NCBI RefSeq assembly: GCF_014652915.1
Contig: NZ_BMZS01000007.1
Location: 62,001 to 126,000, forward strand
Length of the DNA: 64,000 nucleotides
Reading direction: 5' to 3'
Origin: Thalassobaculum fulvum
Lineage (GTDB): Bacteria > Pseudomonadota > Alphaproteobacteria > Thalassobaculales > Thalassobaculaceae
The notes beneath the pieces are model-generated. The model ran no database searches, was not told the origin of the DNA, and saw only the letters and a list, made by a program, of their open reading frames with translations. Positions within the stretch are counted from its first letter, which is position 1. The number at the start of each line of letters is the position of its first letter. Below, piece by piece: positions 24,221 to 32,430 of this stretch. The position numbers were made by a program, and so were the translations under genes.

Positions 24221-24862
24221 TTACGCCGCCGGTCCGTCCGCGACCGGCCGCCGACGCGCACCCGGCAGCAAGGAATTGGCGGCTTCCTCGGCGCGGGCCA
24301 ACGCGGAATCAAGCGCCTTCATGGTTACCGCCATGTCCGGGCTGTCGTCCGACAGCCACGCCCGCAATGTGGAAAGCCACACCAGCGACAGCCCCTTCAC
24401 CTTGAGCGGTCCGAACGGGGGCAGCGGCGACTCGCCGACCGCCTCCAGCGTCCGGGCCATCGATCGGCCGAGCAGCGGCAGCGCAGCCAGTGCCGACGGC
24501 GGGTCGAGCGGCACCCCGCGCAGCACCGCGCGCATGCCGTCGCGCCGGGCGCTCAGCACGTCCAGCCGGGCCATCAGCGCCTCGAACAGCCGGTCGCGGA
24601 CCGGCAGCCCGGGATCGCGGGCGTCGTCGTCCAGGCCGTCGCGCATGCCGTCGTCCACCCGCTCGATCAGGCAGGCCAGCAGCCGCGGCCGGAACGGCCC
24701 GAAACCACCCAGCACCGAGGCCTCGGCACCGGAACGGGCCGCCACTTCGCCGGCGGTCAGCGACAGCCACCCGCGCTCGGCGGCGAGGTCGAGGGCGGCG
24801 TCCAGGAAAGCGTCGAGGGTGGCCTGTGCGGCCCCGGAGGCGATGTCGGTCATGGTCGACAT
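24221..24862 (-). CDS. TetR-like / COQ9-like helical protein
   Basis: A 213-residue all-helical protein. The N-terminal region (LDAFLDAALDLAAERGWLSL, then TAGEVAARSGAEASVL) matches the TetR helix-turn-helix. The C-terminal segment, with WLSTLRAWLSDDSPDMAVTM, matches the part shared by COQ9-like and TetR proteins in Alphaproteobacteria, where a tryptophan-rich helix ends the fold. It may be a transcriptional regulator or a ubiquinone-biosynthesis lipid-binding protein; the intact HTH slightly favours the former. The ATG at 24862 has a weak ribosome binding site, and an ATG nine bases inside is an alternative. Confidence 0.65.
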   Translation of the reverse strand: MSTMTDIASGAAQATLDAFLDAALDLAAERGWLSLTAGEVAARSGAEASVLGGFGPFRPRLLACLIERVDDGMRDGLDDDARDPGLPVRDRLFEALMARLDVLSARRDGMRAVLRGVPLDPPSALAALPLLGRSMARTLEAVGESPLPPFGPLKVKGLSLVWLSTLRAWLSDDSPDMAVTMKALDSALARAEEAANSLLPGARRRPVADGPAA

Positions 24863-24915
24863 ATTGCCCGTGACGGCGTGGGCGTCCAGGGGTGACTGGG
24901 CCTCCCCAACCTGCC

Positions 24916-25034
24916 GTCATTCCGGACCGGAGCGCCGGAGGCGGGACGGAGCCGGAACCCACAGGCTGCGAATGGCGCCCGTCGCTCCGTGGGTTCCGGA
25001 CCGGCCGCGCCTTTGCGCGGCCGTCCGGAATGAC
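24916..25034. repeat. REP-like inverted dimer, copy D
   Basis: Outer ends are GTCATTCCGGAC (24916-24927) and GTCCGGAATGAC (25023-25034). The inner ends are CCGGAACCCAC and GTGGGTTCCGG. Each arm contains a smaller hairpin. It is the same unit as copy E at 29938, but joined in the opposite orientation. Confidence 0.8.
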
Positions 25035-25047
25035 GACAAAGCAGGAC

Positions 25048-25869
25048 CTACCCCGCCAGCTCCTTCGAGCGGGCCGTCGCCGCGGCGATCGCCTTGTCGA
25101 AGATCGGCTGGATGCCGGTCTCCGGATCCATCAGCACCTTCAGGGCCTCGGCCGTGGTGCCGCCGGGCGAGGTGACGTTGATGCGAAGCTGCGAGGCCGG
25201 CTCGGCCGACCGGCGGGCCAACTCGCCGGAGCCCGACACCGTCGCGCGCGCCAGCTTCATCGCGAATTCCTCGGGCAGGCCGGCCTTCACACCGGCGGCC
25301 GCCAGGGTCTCGATCAGCAGGAACACATAGGCCGGGCCGCCGCCGGACAGCGCGGTGACCGCGTCGATCGCGTCCTCGCCGTCGGCCTCCAGGGCCTCGC
25401 CGACCGCCTCCAGCAGGCGGTGCGCCCGGGTCTTCTGGTCGGCGGTGACGTTGGCATTGGCGACATAGGCAGTGATGCCGCGGCCGACCGCGGCCGGGGT
25501 GTTCGGCATCGCGCGGACGATCGCCGCCTCGCTGCCCAGGTGCCTCTCGAAATAGCCGATGGTCTTGCCGGCGGCGATCGACAGGAAGCAGGTGCCGGGG
25601 GCGACGAACCGCTTCAGCGGCTCCAGTGCGGCATCCATGGTCTGCGGCTTGACCGCCAGCACCACGGTGCCGGGCGCCAGGTCGGCCGGCACGGTGTCGG
25701 CGCTGGCGTGGACGGTGACCTCCTTGCGGTCGGCCAGCCCGCCGAGCGATCCGCCGTGCGGCTCGACCACGTGGACGCCGCCGGAGGCTTCCGGGCCGTC
25801 CAGCCAGCCGGCCAGCATGGCGCCGCCCATCTTTCCGCAGCCGATCAGGAGCAGGGGCGCAACAGTCAT
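25048..25869 (-). CDS. proC: Pyrroline-5-carboxylate reductase
   Basis: The 273-residue enzyme reduces pyrroline-5-carboxylate to proline with NAD(P)H, the last step of proline synthesis. The N-terminal dinucleotide fold starts LLIGCGKMGGAM (GxGxxG at 10-15), VLAVKPQTMD follows, and the C-terminal family signature DAVTALSGGGPAYVFLLIE is at about 165-183. Asn-Thr-Pro (MPNTPAAVG) at the dinucleotide site is intact. Normal length. It is followed by a REP-like repeat and preceded by ybjN 53 bases upstream in the same direction, a frequent alphaproteobacterial pairing. Confidence 0.95.
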   Translation of the reverse strand: MTVAPLLLIGCGKMGGAMLAGWLDGPEASGGVHVVEPHGGSLGGLADRKEVTVHASADTVPADLAPGTVVLAVKPQTMDAALEPLKRFVAPGTCFLSIAAGKTIGYFERHLGSEAAIVRAMPNTPAAVGRGITAYVANANVTADQKTRAHRLLEAVGEALEADGEDAIDAVTALSGGGPAYVFLLIETLAAAGVKAGLPEEFAMKLARATVSGSGELARRSAEPASQLRINVTSPGGTTAEALKVLMDPETGIQPIFDKAIAAATARSKELAG

Positions 25870-25922
25870 GACGTGATGCCTCGCGTTGTCTCGGGCCCGG
25901 CGGTCGCCGCGCCGCGCGCGCG

Positions 25923-26426
25923 TCAGGCCTCGCCCTGGACGTCCAGCAGGGAGGAGGCGACCGCTTCCTCGGCAGTCTTACCGCCCCAGATCACGAACTG
26001 GAAGGCCGGGAAGAACCGCTCGGACTCGCCGAGCGCCACCTCGACCAGATCCTCCATCTGCTCGACCGAGACGCCGCCGGCGCCGCGCACCAGCAGGGTG
26101 TGGCGGAACATCGGGGTGCCGTCGTCCGACGACAGGTCGAAATGGCCGAGCCACATCTTCTCGTTCAGCAGCGCCAGCAGCAGGCTGACCTCGCGCCGCT
26201 TTTCGACCGGCACCCGGCTTTCCAGCAGGCAGGAGAAGTGCAGCGCGCCGAGATCCTCCTGCCACAGGAAGTACAGGCGGTAGTCGCACCATCGCCCGGC
26301 GATCTCGACCGCCAGCTCGTCCGGCCCGGCCCGGTCGAAGGCCCAGTCGTTGGCGCCGACCAGCTCCTCGAGCAGGTCGAGCGGGTGGGGCTGGGCCGTG
26401 CCGGTGTCGACATAGGTCAGGGACAT
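25923..26426 (-). CDS. YbjN domain protein
   Basis: A 167-residue soluble protein of the YbjN family (related to T3SS/T4 chaperone-like folds). The typical strands are RWCDYRLYFLWQEDLGALHF and MWLGHFDLSSDDGTPMFRHT (20 residues each), ending in a helix with PAFQFVIWGGKTAEEAV. YbjN in E. coli affects stress tolerance and motility; in Alphaproteobacteria it nearly always precedes proC, as here, suggesting co-expression without a known mechanistic link. The ATG at 26424-26426 follows GGGAG. Upstream lies a 317-base gap with a dyad. Confidence 0.85.
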   Translation of the reverse strand: MSLTYVDTGTAQPHPLDLLEELVGANDWAFDRAGPDELAVEIAGRWCDYRLYFLWQEDLGALHFSCLLESRVPVEKRREVSLLLALLNEKMWLGHFDLSSDDGTPMFRHTLLVRGAGGVSVEQMEDLVEVALGESERFFPAFQFVIWGGKTAEEAVASSLLDVQGEA

Positions 26427-26743
26427 ATCGGAAGGCTCCCTTCTGGCGCGCGGGCCGGCGCGTCGGAGCGGCCCTGGCGCGGCCGACAGGGTCGCTTGTC
26501 GGCCACATCTTGTGGCGCAGGCCGCCGAGTCACCACGAGGGTTAGGATTTCAAAGTCGGAATCGCGGTTCAACACAAGATTTCGCGGGTCAAAAAAGATT
26601 CACAGGTAGATATAGGCTTGCCCGCGAAGCTGTTGAAATCGGACGAAAGCCGGTCGGCGCTTCGGTCGTCCGGAATGTTCGTGCAAATCCAATCTATTCC
26701 CGGACCGGCGGCCGGGGGCGGCGAATCACCCGTTCCAGCCCGC
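26427..26743. other. Gap of 317 bases between ubiK and ybjN, AT-richer with an interrupted dyad
   Basis: Both flanking genes are on the minus strand. The middle (about 26540-26700) is unusually AT-rich for this genome and holds an interrupted inverted repeat (26568-26637). No open frame with a start and coding character is seen. It probably contains the promoter of ybjN-proC; a small RNA cannot be excluded. Confidence 0.4.
26568..26637. repeat. Interrupted inverted repeat
   Basis: Left arm: TTCAACA (26568-26574) and TTCGCGGG (26581-26588). Right arm: CCCGCGAA (26621-26628) and TGTTGAA (26631-26637). The parts pair exactly, with a 6-base against 2-base internal bulge and a 32-base AT-rich loop that contains six consecutive A residues. 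Confidence 0.5.
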
Positions 26744-27139
26744 CTATTCGTCGGCGCCCGACGGAGTCTCGTCGCTGCTCTTGCGGCGCGGGGCCGGACG
26801 GCGGGCGGCGGTCGCGGCGCGCCGGCGGGTGGCAGCCGGCTTGGCGGCGGCCGCGGCCGGCTTGCGGGCCGGGGTCTTGGTGGCCGGAGTCTTGGCGGCC
26901 AGCGCGGCCTCGAGCTCGGCGACCCGGGCGGCCAGCTTCTCCTGCTCGCCACGCGCCTTGGCGGCCATCGCCTCGACCGCCTCGAACTCCTCGCGGGTCA
27001 CCAGGTTGCGGTCGGCCAGGAAGCGGTCGAATTGCTGGCGGACCAGCTGCTCGATCTCGGCCCGCACCCCGGCGGCGGCGCTGAGCGCACCGTTGGCGAC
27101 ACGGGCGAGGTCGTCGAAGAACCGGCTCTGGGTCTGCAT
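26744..27139 (-). CDS. UbiK/BMFP-family accessory factor with basic Ala-Lys tail
   Basis: The first 85 residues are a BMFP/UbiK domain: an amphipathic helix (SRFFDDLARVANGALSAAAG), then a trimeric coiled coil ending EEFEAVEAMAAKARGEQEKL and ARVAELEAAL. In E. coli, UbiK is an accessory factor for aerobic ubiquinone synthesis and binds membranes and UbiJ. The remaining 45 residues are almost only Ala, Lys, Pro, Arg and Thr (AKTPATKTPARKPAAAAAKP), like histone H1 tails, which is longer than in the Gammaproteobacteria. The RBS GAGGTGAG precedes the ATG. No other ubiquinone gene is adjacent, though the TetR/COQ9-like gene is 2 kb away. Confidence 0.8.
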   Translation of the reverse strand: MQTQSRFFDDLARVANGALSAAAGVRAEIEQLVRQQFDRFLADRNLVTREEFEAVEAMAAKARGEQEKLAARVAELEAALAAKTPATKTPARKPAAAAAKPAATRRRAATAARRPAPRRKSSDETPSGADE

Positions 27140-27273
27140 GGCTCACCTCCTCTCCGGCATATGGCACGCGCAGGCCGGGGCCGCAACCGGCACGCCTGTC
27201 GAGCTTGCGTGCGGGGGCGCCGGGCGGGAGGATCGCTCCCATCGATCCCGCAACCCCGCGAGCCCCGACGGTG

Positions 27274-27990
27274 ATGCGCCCCTGGCATATCGAGTATCCC
27301 GAAGCGCTGGCGGTCGAGGCGACGGTGCTCGACCGGCGACCCGGCGCGGTGCTGCTCGACCGCTCGCCGTTCTTTCCCGGCGGCGGCGGCCAGCTCGCGG
27401 ACCGCGGCACGCTGACCTGGTCCGGGGGTGTCCAGACGTTCGAGGGTGTCGATCCGGACGAGCGCGGGTTGTGGCACCGCTTCGCCGGCGCGGGCGAGCC
27501 GTACGGGACGGTGCTGCTGCAGGTCGACGCCGGGTTCCGGCGGCTGATGTGCGAACTGCATACCCTTGCCCATGTGCTGAACGCCCTGGTCTACCAGGCG
27601 CACGGCGGCGCCCTGCTGACCGGGGCGCAGCTCTCGGCCGACGGCACCTTCCGGGTCGACTTCGACCTGCCGGGCGTCGACAGCGCCTCGCTGCGGGCCC
27701 TGGAGGCACCGATGAACGCGGCGATCCGGCAGGACCTTGCGGTCGGCGCCGCCTACATGCCGCGGGAAGAGGCCGAGGCGATCCCCGGCATGTTCCGCAG
27801 CAAGTCGGTGGCGCCGCCGCCGAGCCCGGACGGCATGGTGCGCGTCGTCGAGATCGCCGGCCTCGACCGCCAGGCCTGCGGCGGCACCCATCTCGCCTCG
27901 ACCGGGCAGGCCCGGCTTGCGCGCATCCTCAAGATCGACAACAAGGGCCGGCAGAACCGGCGGATCAAGGTCGGCGTCGGGGCGGCCTGA
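27274..27990 (+). CDS. Alanyl-tRNA editing protein (AlaX family)
   Basis: A 238-residue free-standing editing domain that deacylates mischarged Ser-tRNA or Gly-tRNA for alanine. Zinc and catalytic residues are visible: HTLAH (His96 and His100) and CGGTH (Cys202, His206). The N-terminal half matches the alanyl-tRNA synthetase C-terminal editing-domain entry, with FFPGGGGQLADRG (33-45). Length matches AlaX-M/L forms. The start is the ATG at 27274, just after an in-frame GTG at 27271; the ribosome binding site is weak. It is followed after 12 bases by an FAD oxidoreductase gene, so probably co-transcribed. Confidence 0.9.
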   Translation: MRPWHIEYPEALAVEATVLDRRPGAVLLDRSPFFPGGGGQLADRGTLTWSGGVQTFEGVDPDERGLWHRFAGAGEPYGTVLLQVDAGFRRLMCELHTLAHVLNALVYQAHGGALLTGAQLSADGTFRVDFDLPGVDSASLRALEAPMNAAIRQDLAVGAAYMPREEAEAIPGMFRSKSVAPPPSPDGMVRVVEIAGLDRQACGGTHLASTGQARLARILKIDNKGRQNRRIKVGVGAA

Positions 27991-28002
27991 CGCCGGAACG
28001 GC

Positions 28003-29163
28003 ATGACCAGGACCATCGACATCGCCATCGTCGGCGCCGGCATCGCCGGGCTGTGGTGCTTCAACCGCCTGAAGCGGGCCGGCTACGACGTGCTGCTGCT
28101 GGAGCGCGAGGCGATCGGCTGCGGGCAGACCCTGGCGTCGCAGGGGATCGTCCATTCGGGACTGAAGTACTCGCTGGCCGGCAAGGTGAACGAGACCGCG
28201 CGGTCGATCAGTGCCATGCCGGACCGCTGGCGCGCGGCCCTGCGGGGCGAGGGCGAGGTCGACCTGTCGGCGGCCCGCACCCGGGCCGACTCGCAGATGC
28301 TGCTGATCCCGGGCGGCATTCTCGGCGGCCTGACCCGGCTGGTCGCGCAGCGCGCGCTCGGCGGCAACACCCGCACCCTGGCCGCGTCGGAGTGGCCGGA
28401 CGGGCTGAAGGCTTCCGGCTTCCGCGGCTCGGCGGTGTTCATGGACGAGCCGGTGCTCGACGTGCCCGGCATCCTGCGCGCGCTGGCCGACCCGTACCGC
28501 GACTCGGTACGCCGGATTCCCGAGGAAGCGGCGGCGGAGCCGCTGGCGTTCCTGCGCGACCGCGGCATCGAGGCGCGCGCCGTGCTGGTCACCGCCGCCG
28601 GCGGCAACCACGGCATCGCGCGGCGCAACCGGCACGACGACGGGCTCGAGACCCAGCACCGGCCGCTGCTGCAGGGCCTGATGCGGCCGGCACCGTTCCC
28701 GCTGTACGCCCATCTGGTCGGCACCTCCGACAAGCCGGTGGCGACCGTGACCACCCACGAGACCGCCGACGGCGCCCTGGTCTGGTATCTCGGCGCGGCG
28801 GTCGCCGAGCGCGCCAAGGAGGCCGATCCCGCGGAGGTCTACGCCGCCGCCCGCAGGGCATTCCGCGACTACCTGCCGGCGGTCGACCTGGACGGGATCG
28901 AGTGGGCGGTGCTGCCGATCGACCGGGTCGAAGGCCGGACCCAGGGCTTCCACATGCCCGACACCCCGACCCTGCACCGCGCCGGCACCGTGCTGTACGG
29001 CTGGCCGACCAAGCTGACCTTCGCGCCGATGCTCGGTGACATGGTGGCGGTCGAGATCGACCACCTCGGCGTCGCACCGTCCGGCCGGGCGACCGACTTC
29101 TCCGACCTGCCCGCGGTCGACTACGCGGTCGCGCCATGGGACAAGGCGGCATGGACCTCGTGA
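28003..29163 (+). CDS. FAD-dependent oxidoreductase, DAO family
   Basis: The 386-residue protein has an N-terminal Rossmann fold with GAGIAG (residues 11-16), an ELLEREA-like acidic end of the second strand (LLLEREAIGCGQT), and ASQGIVHSGLKY, the segment where glycerol-3-phosphate and D-amino-acid oxidases contact FAD and substrate. The C-terminal half is typical for DAO family proteins. It probably oxidises an amine or hydroxy acid in the cytoplasm; the substrate is unknown. The aldo/keto reductase gene overlaps its end by 13 bases, implying the two enzymes act in one pathway or are at least co-expressed. Confidence 0.85.
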   Translation: MTRTIDIAIVGAGIAGLWCFNRLKRAGYDVLLLEREAIGCGQTLASQGIVHSGLKYSLAGKVNETARSISAMPDRWRAALRGEGEVDLSAARTRADSQMLLIPGGILGGLTRLVAQRALGGNTRTLAASEWPDGLKASGFRGSAVFMDEPVLDVPGILRALADPYRDSVRRIPEEAAAEPLAFLRDRGIEARAVLVTAAGGNHGIARRNRHDDGLETQHRPLLQGLMRPAPFPLYAHLVGTSDKPVATVTTHETADGALVWYLGAAVAERAKEADPAEVYAAARRAFRDYLPAVDLDGIEWAVLPIDRVEGRTQGFHMPDTPTLHRAGTVLYGWPTKLTFAPMLGDMVAVEIDHLGVAPSGRATDFSDLPAVDYAVAPWDKAAWTS

Positions 29164-29924
29164 ACCTCGGCAGCACCGGGCTGCGCGTCTCGCCGCTCGG
29201 CCTCGGCACCGTGAAGTTCGGGCGGAACCAGGGCGTGAAGTACCCGAGCGGCTTCGTACTGCCGGACGAGGACACGCTGGCCGAGCTGCTGGCACTGACC
29301 CGGTCGCTCGGCATCAACCTGCTCGACACCGCGCCGGCCTACGGCGCCAGCGAGGAGCGGCTGGGCCGGCTGCTGGCCGGGCAGCGCGACGACTGGGTGA
29401 TCATCGGCAAGGTCGGCGAGGAATTCGAGGACGGCATCTCGTCGCACGTCTTCACCCCCGACCATTTCCGCCGCAGCTTGGAACGCTCGCTGGAGCGCTT
29501 GCGCACCGACCGGATCGACGTGCTGCTGATCCACTCCGACGGCTCCGACATGGCGATCCTGCAGGACGACGCGCTGATGCGGACCATGGCCGACTTCAAG
29601 GCCGAGGGCACGGCGCGGGCGATCGGGGTCTCGACCAAGACCGTCGAGGGCGGCATCCGCGCGCTGGAGCTGATGGACGTGGCGATGGCGACCTACACCG
29701 CCGACTACCGCGCCGAGGAGCCGGTGCTCGACTACGCGGCCGCCCACCGCAAGGGCGTGATCCTGAAGAAGGTGCTGTCCAGCGGGCACGCCGCCGACGT
29801 GCCGGCCGCCATCCGCTTCGCGTTCTCGCACCCCGGGGTGGCGAGCGCGGTGATCGGCACCATCAACCCGGTGCACCTCGAGCAGATCGCCGCCTGCGTC
29901 GACGAGGCGACCCGGCGGCGGTGA
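29151..29924 (+). CDS. Aldo/keto reductase
   Basis: The 257-residue TIM-barrel enzyme retains the catalytic tetrad: Asp59 and Tyr64 in LLDTAPAYG, Lys87 in IIGKVGEE, and His128 in VLLIHSDG. It reduces carbonyl compounds with NADPH; substrate unknown. The start is taken at the ATG at 29151, where family alignments begin (MDLVNLGSTGLRVSPLGLGT), inside the end of the upstream FAD oxidoreductase gene; an ATG at 29136 is possible. A REP-like repeat follows its stop codon by 14 bases. Confidence 0.88.
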   Translation: MDLVNLGSTGLRVSPLGLGTVKFGRNQGVKYPSGFVLPDEDTLAELLALTRSLGINLLDTAPAYGASEERLGRLLAGQRDDWVIIGKVGEEFEDGISSHVFTPDHFRRSLERSLERLRTDRIDVLLIHSDGSDMAILQDDALMRTMADFKAEGTARAIGVSTKTVEGGIRALELMDVAMATYTADYRAEEPVLDYAAAHRKGVILKKVLSSGHAADVPAAIRFAFSHPGVASAVIGTINPVHLEQIAACVDEATRRR

Positions 29925-29937
29925 GGCCCGTCGGTCG

Positions 29938-30062
29938 GTGGGTTCCGGGTCGCGCTACGCTTGCCCGGAATGACGACATTGAAAGGGAGCGACCGGCGGC
30001 ATCCTTCCCCTTGCCGTCATTCCGGAGCGAACCGCCCCAGGCGGGGCGCATCCGGAACCCAC
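29938..30062. repeat. REP-like inverted dimer, copy E
   Basis: Outer ends are GTGGGTTCCGG (29938-29948) and CCGGAACCCAC (30052-30062), and the inner ends CCGGAATGACG and CGTCATTCCGG face each other across about 45 bases. It is copy D turned inside out. Confidence 0.8.
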
Positions 30063-30173
30063 CGGCTGTTTCGCCGGCATCCCCACTGATCCAGATCAGC
30101 GACAGCTTATGGATCCCGGTCTCCAATGCGCCGACCGCGGGCGTCCGGTCCCGCTCTGCCATGGAGAACGGAA

Positions 30174-30374
30174 ATGCAGACCAATGTCGGGCTTGTCGAC
30201 CGGGTGCTGCGGATCGTCGTCGGCGCGGCGTTGATTGCGGTGGCGCTGCTGGTCGCGCACCCTTACGCGTGGGTCGGCTGGATCGGCGTGGTGCCGATCC
30301 TGACGGCGATCGTCGGCTACTGCCCGGCCTACCAGCTGATCGGCCTGAGCACCTGCCCGCTGAAGCGCGAGTGA
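30174..30374 (+). CDS. DUF2892 family small membrane protein
   Basis: A 66-residue protein of the YgaP-type membrane domain family (DUF2892). After the entry motif [19 protein letters not shown] come two hydrophobic helices, and the C-terminus [19 protein letters not shown] carries the two conserved cysteines. The function is unknown; relatives are fused to rhodanese domains in sulfur metabolism. The start is the ATG at 30174 after GGAGAACGGAA. It stands alone between the repeat and lgt. Confidence 0.85.
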   Translation: MQTNVGLVDRVLRIVVGAALIAVALLVAHPYAWVGWIGVVPILTAIVGYCPAYQLIGLSTCPLKRE

Positions 30375-30462
30375 CGGCTGGCCGGCGGCACGCAGGGTTT
30401 GCGGGGCGGCGCCGGAGCGCCTAAACCATCCGGCGTCGCCGAGCCACGCACGGACCGCCGCC

Positions 30463-31281
30463 ATGCTGCCTGCCATCGCGTTTCCCGTCATCGACCCGGT
30501 GGCGATCGCCATCGGGCCGTTCGCCGTGCGCTGGTACGCGCTGGCCTACATCGCCGGCATCCTGATCGGCTGGCGGTACTGCCTGTGGCTGGCACGGCGG
30601 CGGCCGCAGTATTTCGATCCGGCGGCGCTCGACGACTTCGTGCTGTACGCCACCCTCGGCATCGTGCTGGGCGGACGGATCGGCTACGTGCTGTTCTACA
30701 ACCTGCCGTACTTCGCCGAGCACCCGCTCGAGGCCTTGATGATCTGGCAGGGCGGCATGTCGTTCCACGGCGGCATGCTGGGCGTGCTGCTGGCCATCGG
30801 GCTGTTCGCCCGCAAGGTCGGAGCGCCGTACATGGCGGTCGGCGACATCGTCGCGGCGGCCACGCCGATCGGGCTTTTCTTCGGCCGGCTCGCCAACTTC
30901 GTGAACGGCGAGCTGTTCGGCCGGGCCGCGCCCGACGTCGCGTGGGCGATGGTGTTCCCGCGCGGCGGGCCGGAGCCCCGGCATCCCTCGCAGCTCTACG
31001 AGGCCGCCCTGGAGGGGCTGGTGCTGTTCTTCTTGCTGTTCCTGCTGGCGCGCCGGCCCGAGCTGCGCGAGCGGCCGGGTCAGGTCGGCGGCGCCTTCCT
31101 GGCCGGCTACGGCCTGTTCCGGATCGTCGTCGAGTTCTTCCGGGAACCCGACGCCCAGCTCGGTTTCCTGGCGTTCGGCGCCACCATGGGCCAGCTGCTG
31201 TCGGTGCCGATGGTGCTGCTCGGCCTCGGCCTGATCGCCTACGCCCGCCGCCGGCCGCCGGCGGTGCCGAAGCCGCGATGA
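30463..31281 (+). CDS. lgt: Prolipoprotein diacylglyceryl transferase
   Basis: The 272-residue inner-membrane enzyme transfers diacylglycerol from phosphatidylglycerol to the lipobox cysteine of prolipoproteins. The signature [10 protein letters not shown] (71-80) is followed by MSFHGGMLG with essential His102, and [14 protein letters not shown] (141-154) carries the conserved Arg142, Asn146 and Glu150. Seven hydrophobic segments are seen and the length is normal. Its stop codon overlaps the start of the next gene (ATGA). The order lgt-midA-pgeF is common in Alphaproteobacteria. Confidence 0.96.
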   Translation: MLPAIAFPVIDPVAIAIGPFAVRWYALAYIAGILIGWRYCLWLARRRPQYFDPAALDDFVLYATLGIVLGGRIGYVLFYNLPYFAEHPLEALMIWQGGMSFHGGMLGVLLAIGLFARKVGAPYMAVGDIVAAATPIGLFFGRLANFVNGELFGRAAPDVAWAMVFPRGGPEPRHPSQLYEAALEGLVLFFLLFLLARRPELRERPGQVGGAFLAGYGLFRIVVEFFREPDAQLGFLAFGATMGQLLSVPMVLLGLGLIAYARRRPPAVPKPR

Positions 31282-32402
31282 GCCGTTCGGCGATGGCTCT
31301 GGCGGACCGTTTGCGCCGCCGGATCGCGGCCGAAGGGCCGCTGTCGGTGGCCGACGTGATGGCGGCGGCGCTGGTCGACCCCGAGCACGGCTACTACACG
31401 ACCCGCGACCCGTTCGGCGCGGCCGGCGACTTCGTCACCGCCCCGGAGATCAGCCAGACGTTCGGCGAGCTGATCGGGCTGTGGGCGGCCGTGGTCTGGC
31501 AGGGCATGGGCGCGCCCGACCCGGTTTCCCTGGTCGAACTCGGCCCCGGTCGCGGCACCCTGATGGCTGACGCCCTGCGCGCCGCCAGGGGCGTGCCGGC
31601 GTTCCGGGCGGCGCTGCGGGTGCATCTGGTCGAGGCCAGCCCGGTGCTGCGGCGACGCCAGGCCGAGGCGCTGCGGGACGCCGCCCCGGTGGGCGCCTCG
31701 CCTGTCTGGCACGACGCTCTCGACAGCCTGCCGGACGGGCCGTCGATCGTGATCGCCAACGAGTTCTTCGACGCCCTGCCGATCGTCCAGCTGGTGCGCG
31801 ACGGCCGGGTCTGGCGGGAACGCCGGGTGGCGGTCGACCCGGCCGGCGGCGGCTTCGTGTGGACTCTGACCCCCGGGGCCTCGCCGCATGCCGCCCTGCT
31901 GGCGCCGGCGATCCGCGACGCCGCTCCTGACGGCGCCCTGGCCGAAATCTGCCCGACCGGGCTGTCGGTCGCCCGCACCCTGGCGGAACGGGTGGCCCGG
32001 GGCGGCGGGGCGGTGCTGGCGATCGACTACGGCCACGCGCCGAGTGGCGTCGGCGATACCCTGCAGGCGGTGAAGGGCCATCGGCCGGTGGGGGTCCTCG
32101 ATACCCTGGGCGAGGCCGACCTGACGGCGCATGTCGACTTCGCGGCGCTGGGCCGGGCGGTCGTCCAGGCCGGCGCCGCGCAGCACGGGCCGGTGACCCA
32201 GGGCGACTTCCTGCGCCGCCTCGGCATCGAGGCGCGGGCCGAGGCGCTGTGCCGGAACGCCGCCGAGCATCAGCGCGCGACCATCCGCAGCGGCTGCACT
32301 CGCTTGATCGACCCGGACGAAATGGGCACCTTGTTCAAGGCGGTGGCCTGGACCCCGGCCGCGGCGCCCCCGCCCCCGGGTTTCGAGAGGCCTGACGCGT
32401 GA
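31278..32402 (+). CDS. SAM-dependent methyltransferase, MidA/NDUFAF7 family
   Basis: A 374-residue soluble methyltransferase. The family entry motif [20 protein letters not shown] (residues about 30-49) and [18 protein letters not shown] precede a SAM-binding [11 protein letters not shown] loop and [12 protein letters not shown]. The mitochondrial relative NDUFAF7 symmetrically dimethylates an arginine of complex I subunit NDUFS2 (bacterial NuoD); a similar role is plausible. The ATG overlaps the lgt stop codon. The N-terminus was chosen by this overlap and by the absence of coding similarity upstream. Confidence 0.9.
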   Translation: MSRSAMALADRLRRRIAAEGPLSVADVMAAALVDPEHGYYTTRDPFGAAGDFVTAPEISQTFGELIGLWAAVVWQGMGAPDPVSLVELGPGRGTLMADALRAARGVPAFRAALRVHLVEASPVLRRRQAEALRDAAPVGASPVWHDALDSLPDGPSIVIANEFFDALPIVQLVRDGRVWRERRVAVDPAGGGFVWTLTPGASPHAALLAPAIRDAAPDGALAEICPTGLSVARTLAERVARGGGAVLAIDYGHAPSGVGDTLQAVKGHRPVGVLDTLGEADLTAHVDFAALGRAVVQAGAAQHGPVTQGDFLRRLGIEARAEALCRNAAEHQRATIRSGCTRLIDPDEMGTLFKAVAWTPAAAPPPPGFERPDA

Positions 32403-32430
32403 CTGCGGCCCAGTTGAGAGTTCCTGAGCG

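Noticed and set aside
24221-24862. Firm assignment as ubiquinone protein COQ9
   Set aside because: The C-terminal part is similar in feel, but the N-terminal helix-turn-helix fits TetR equally well; kept as TetR/COQ9-like only.
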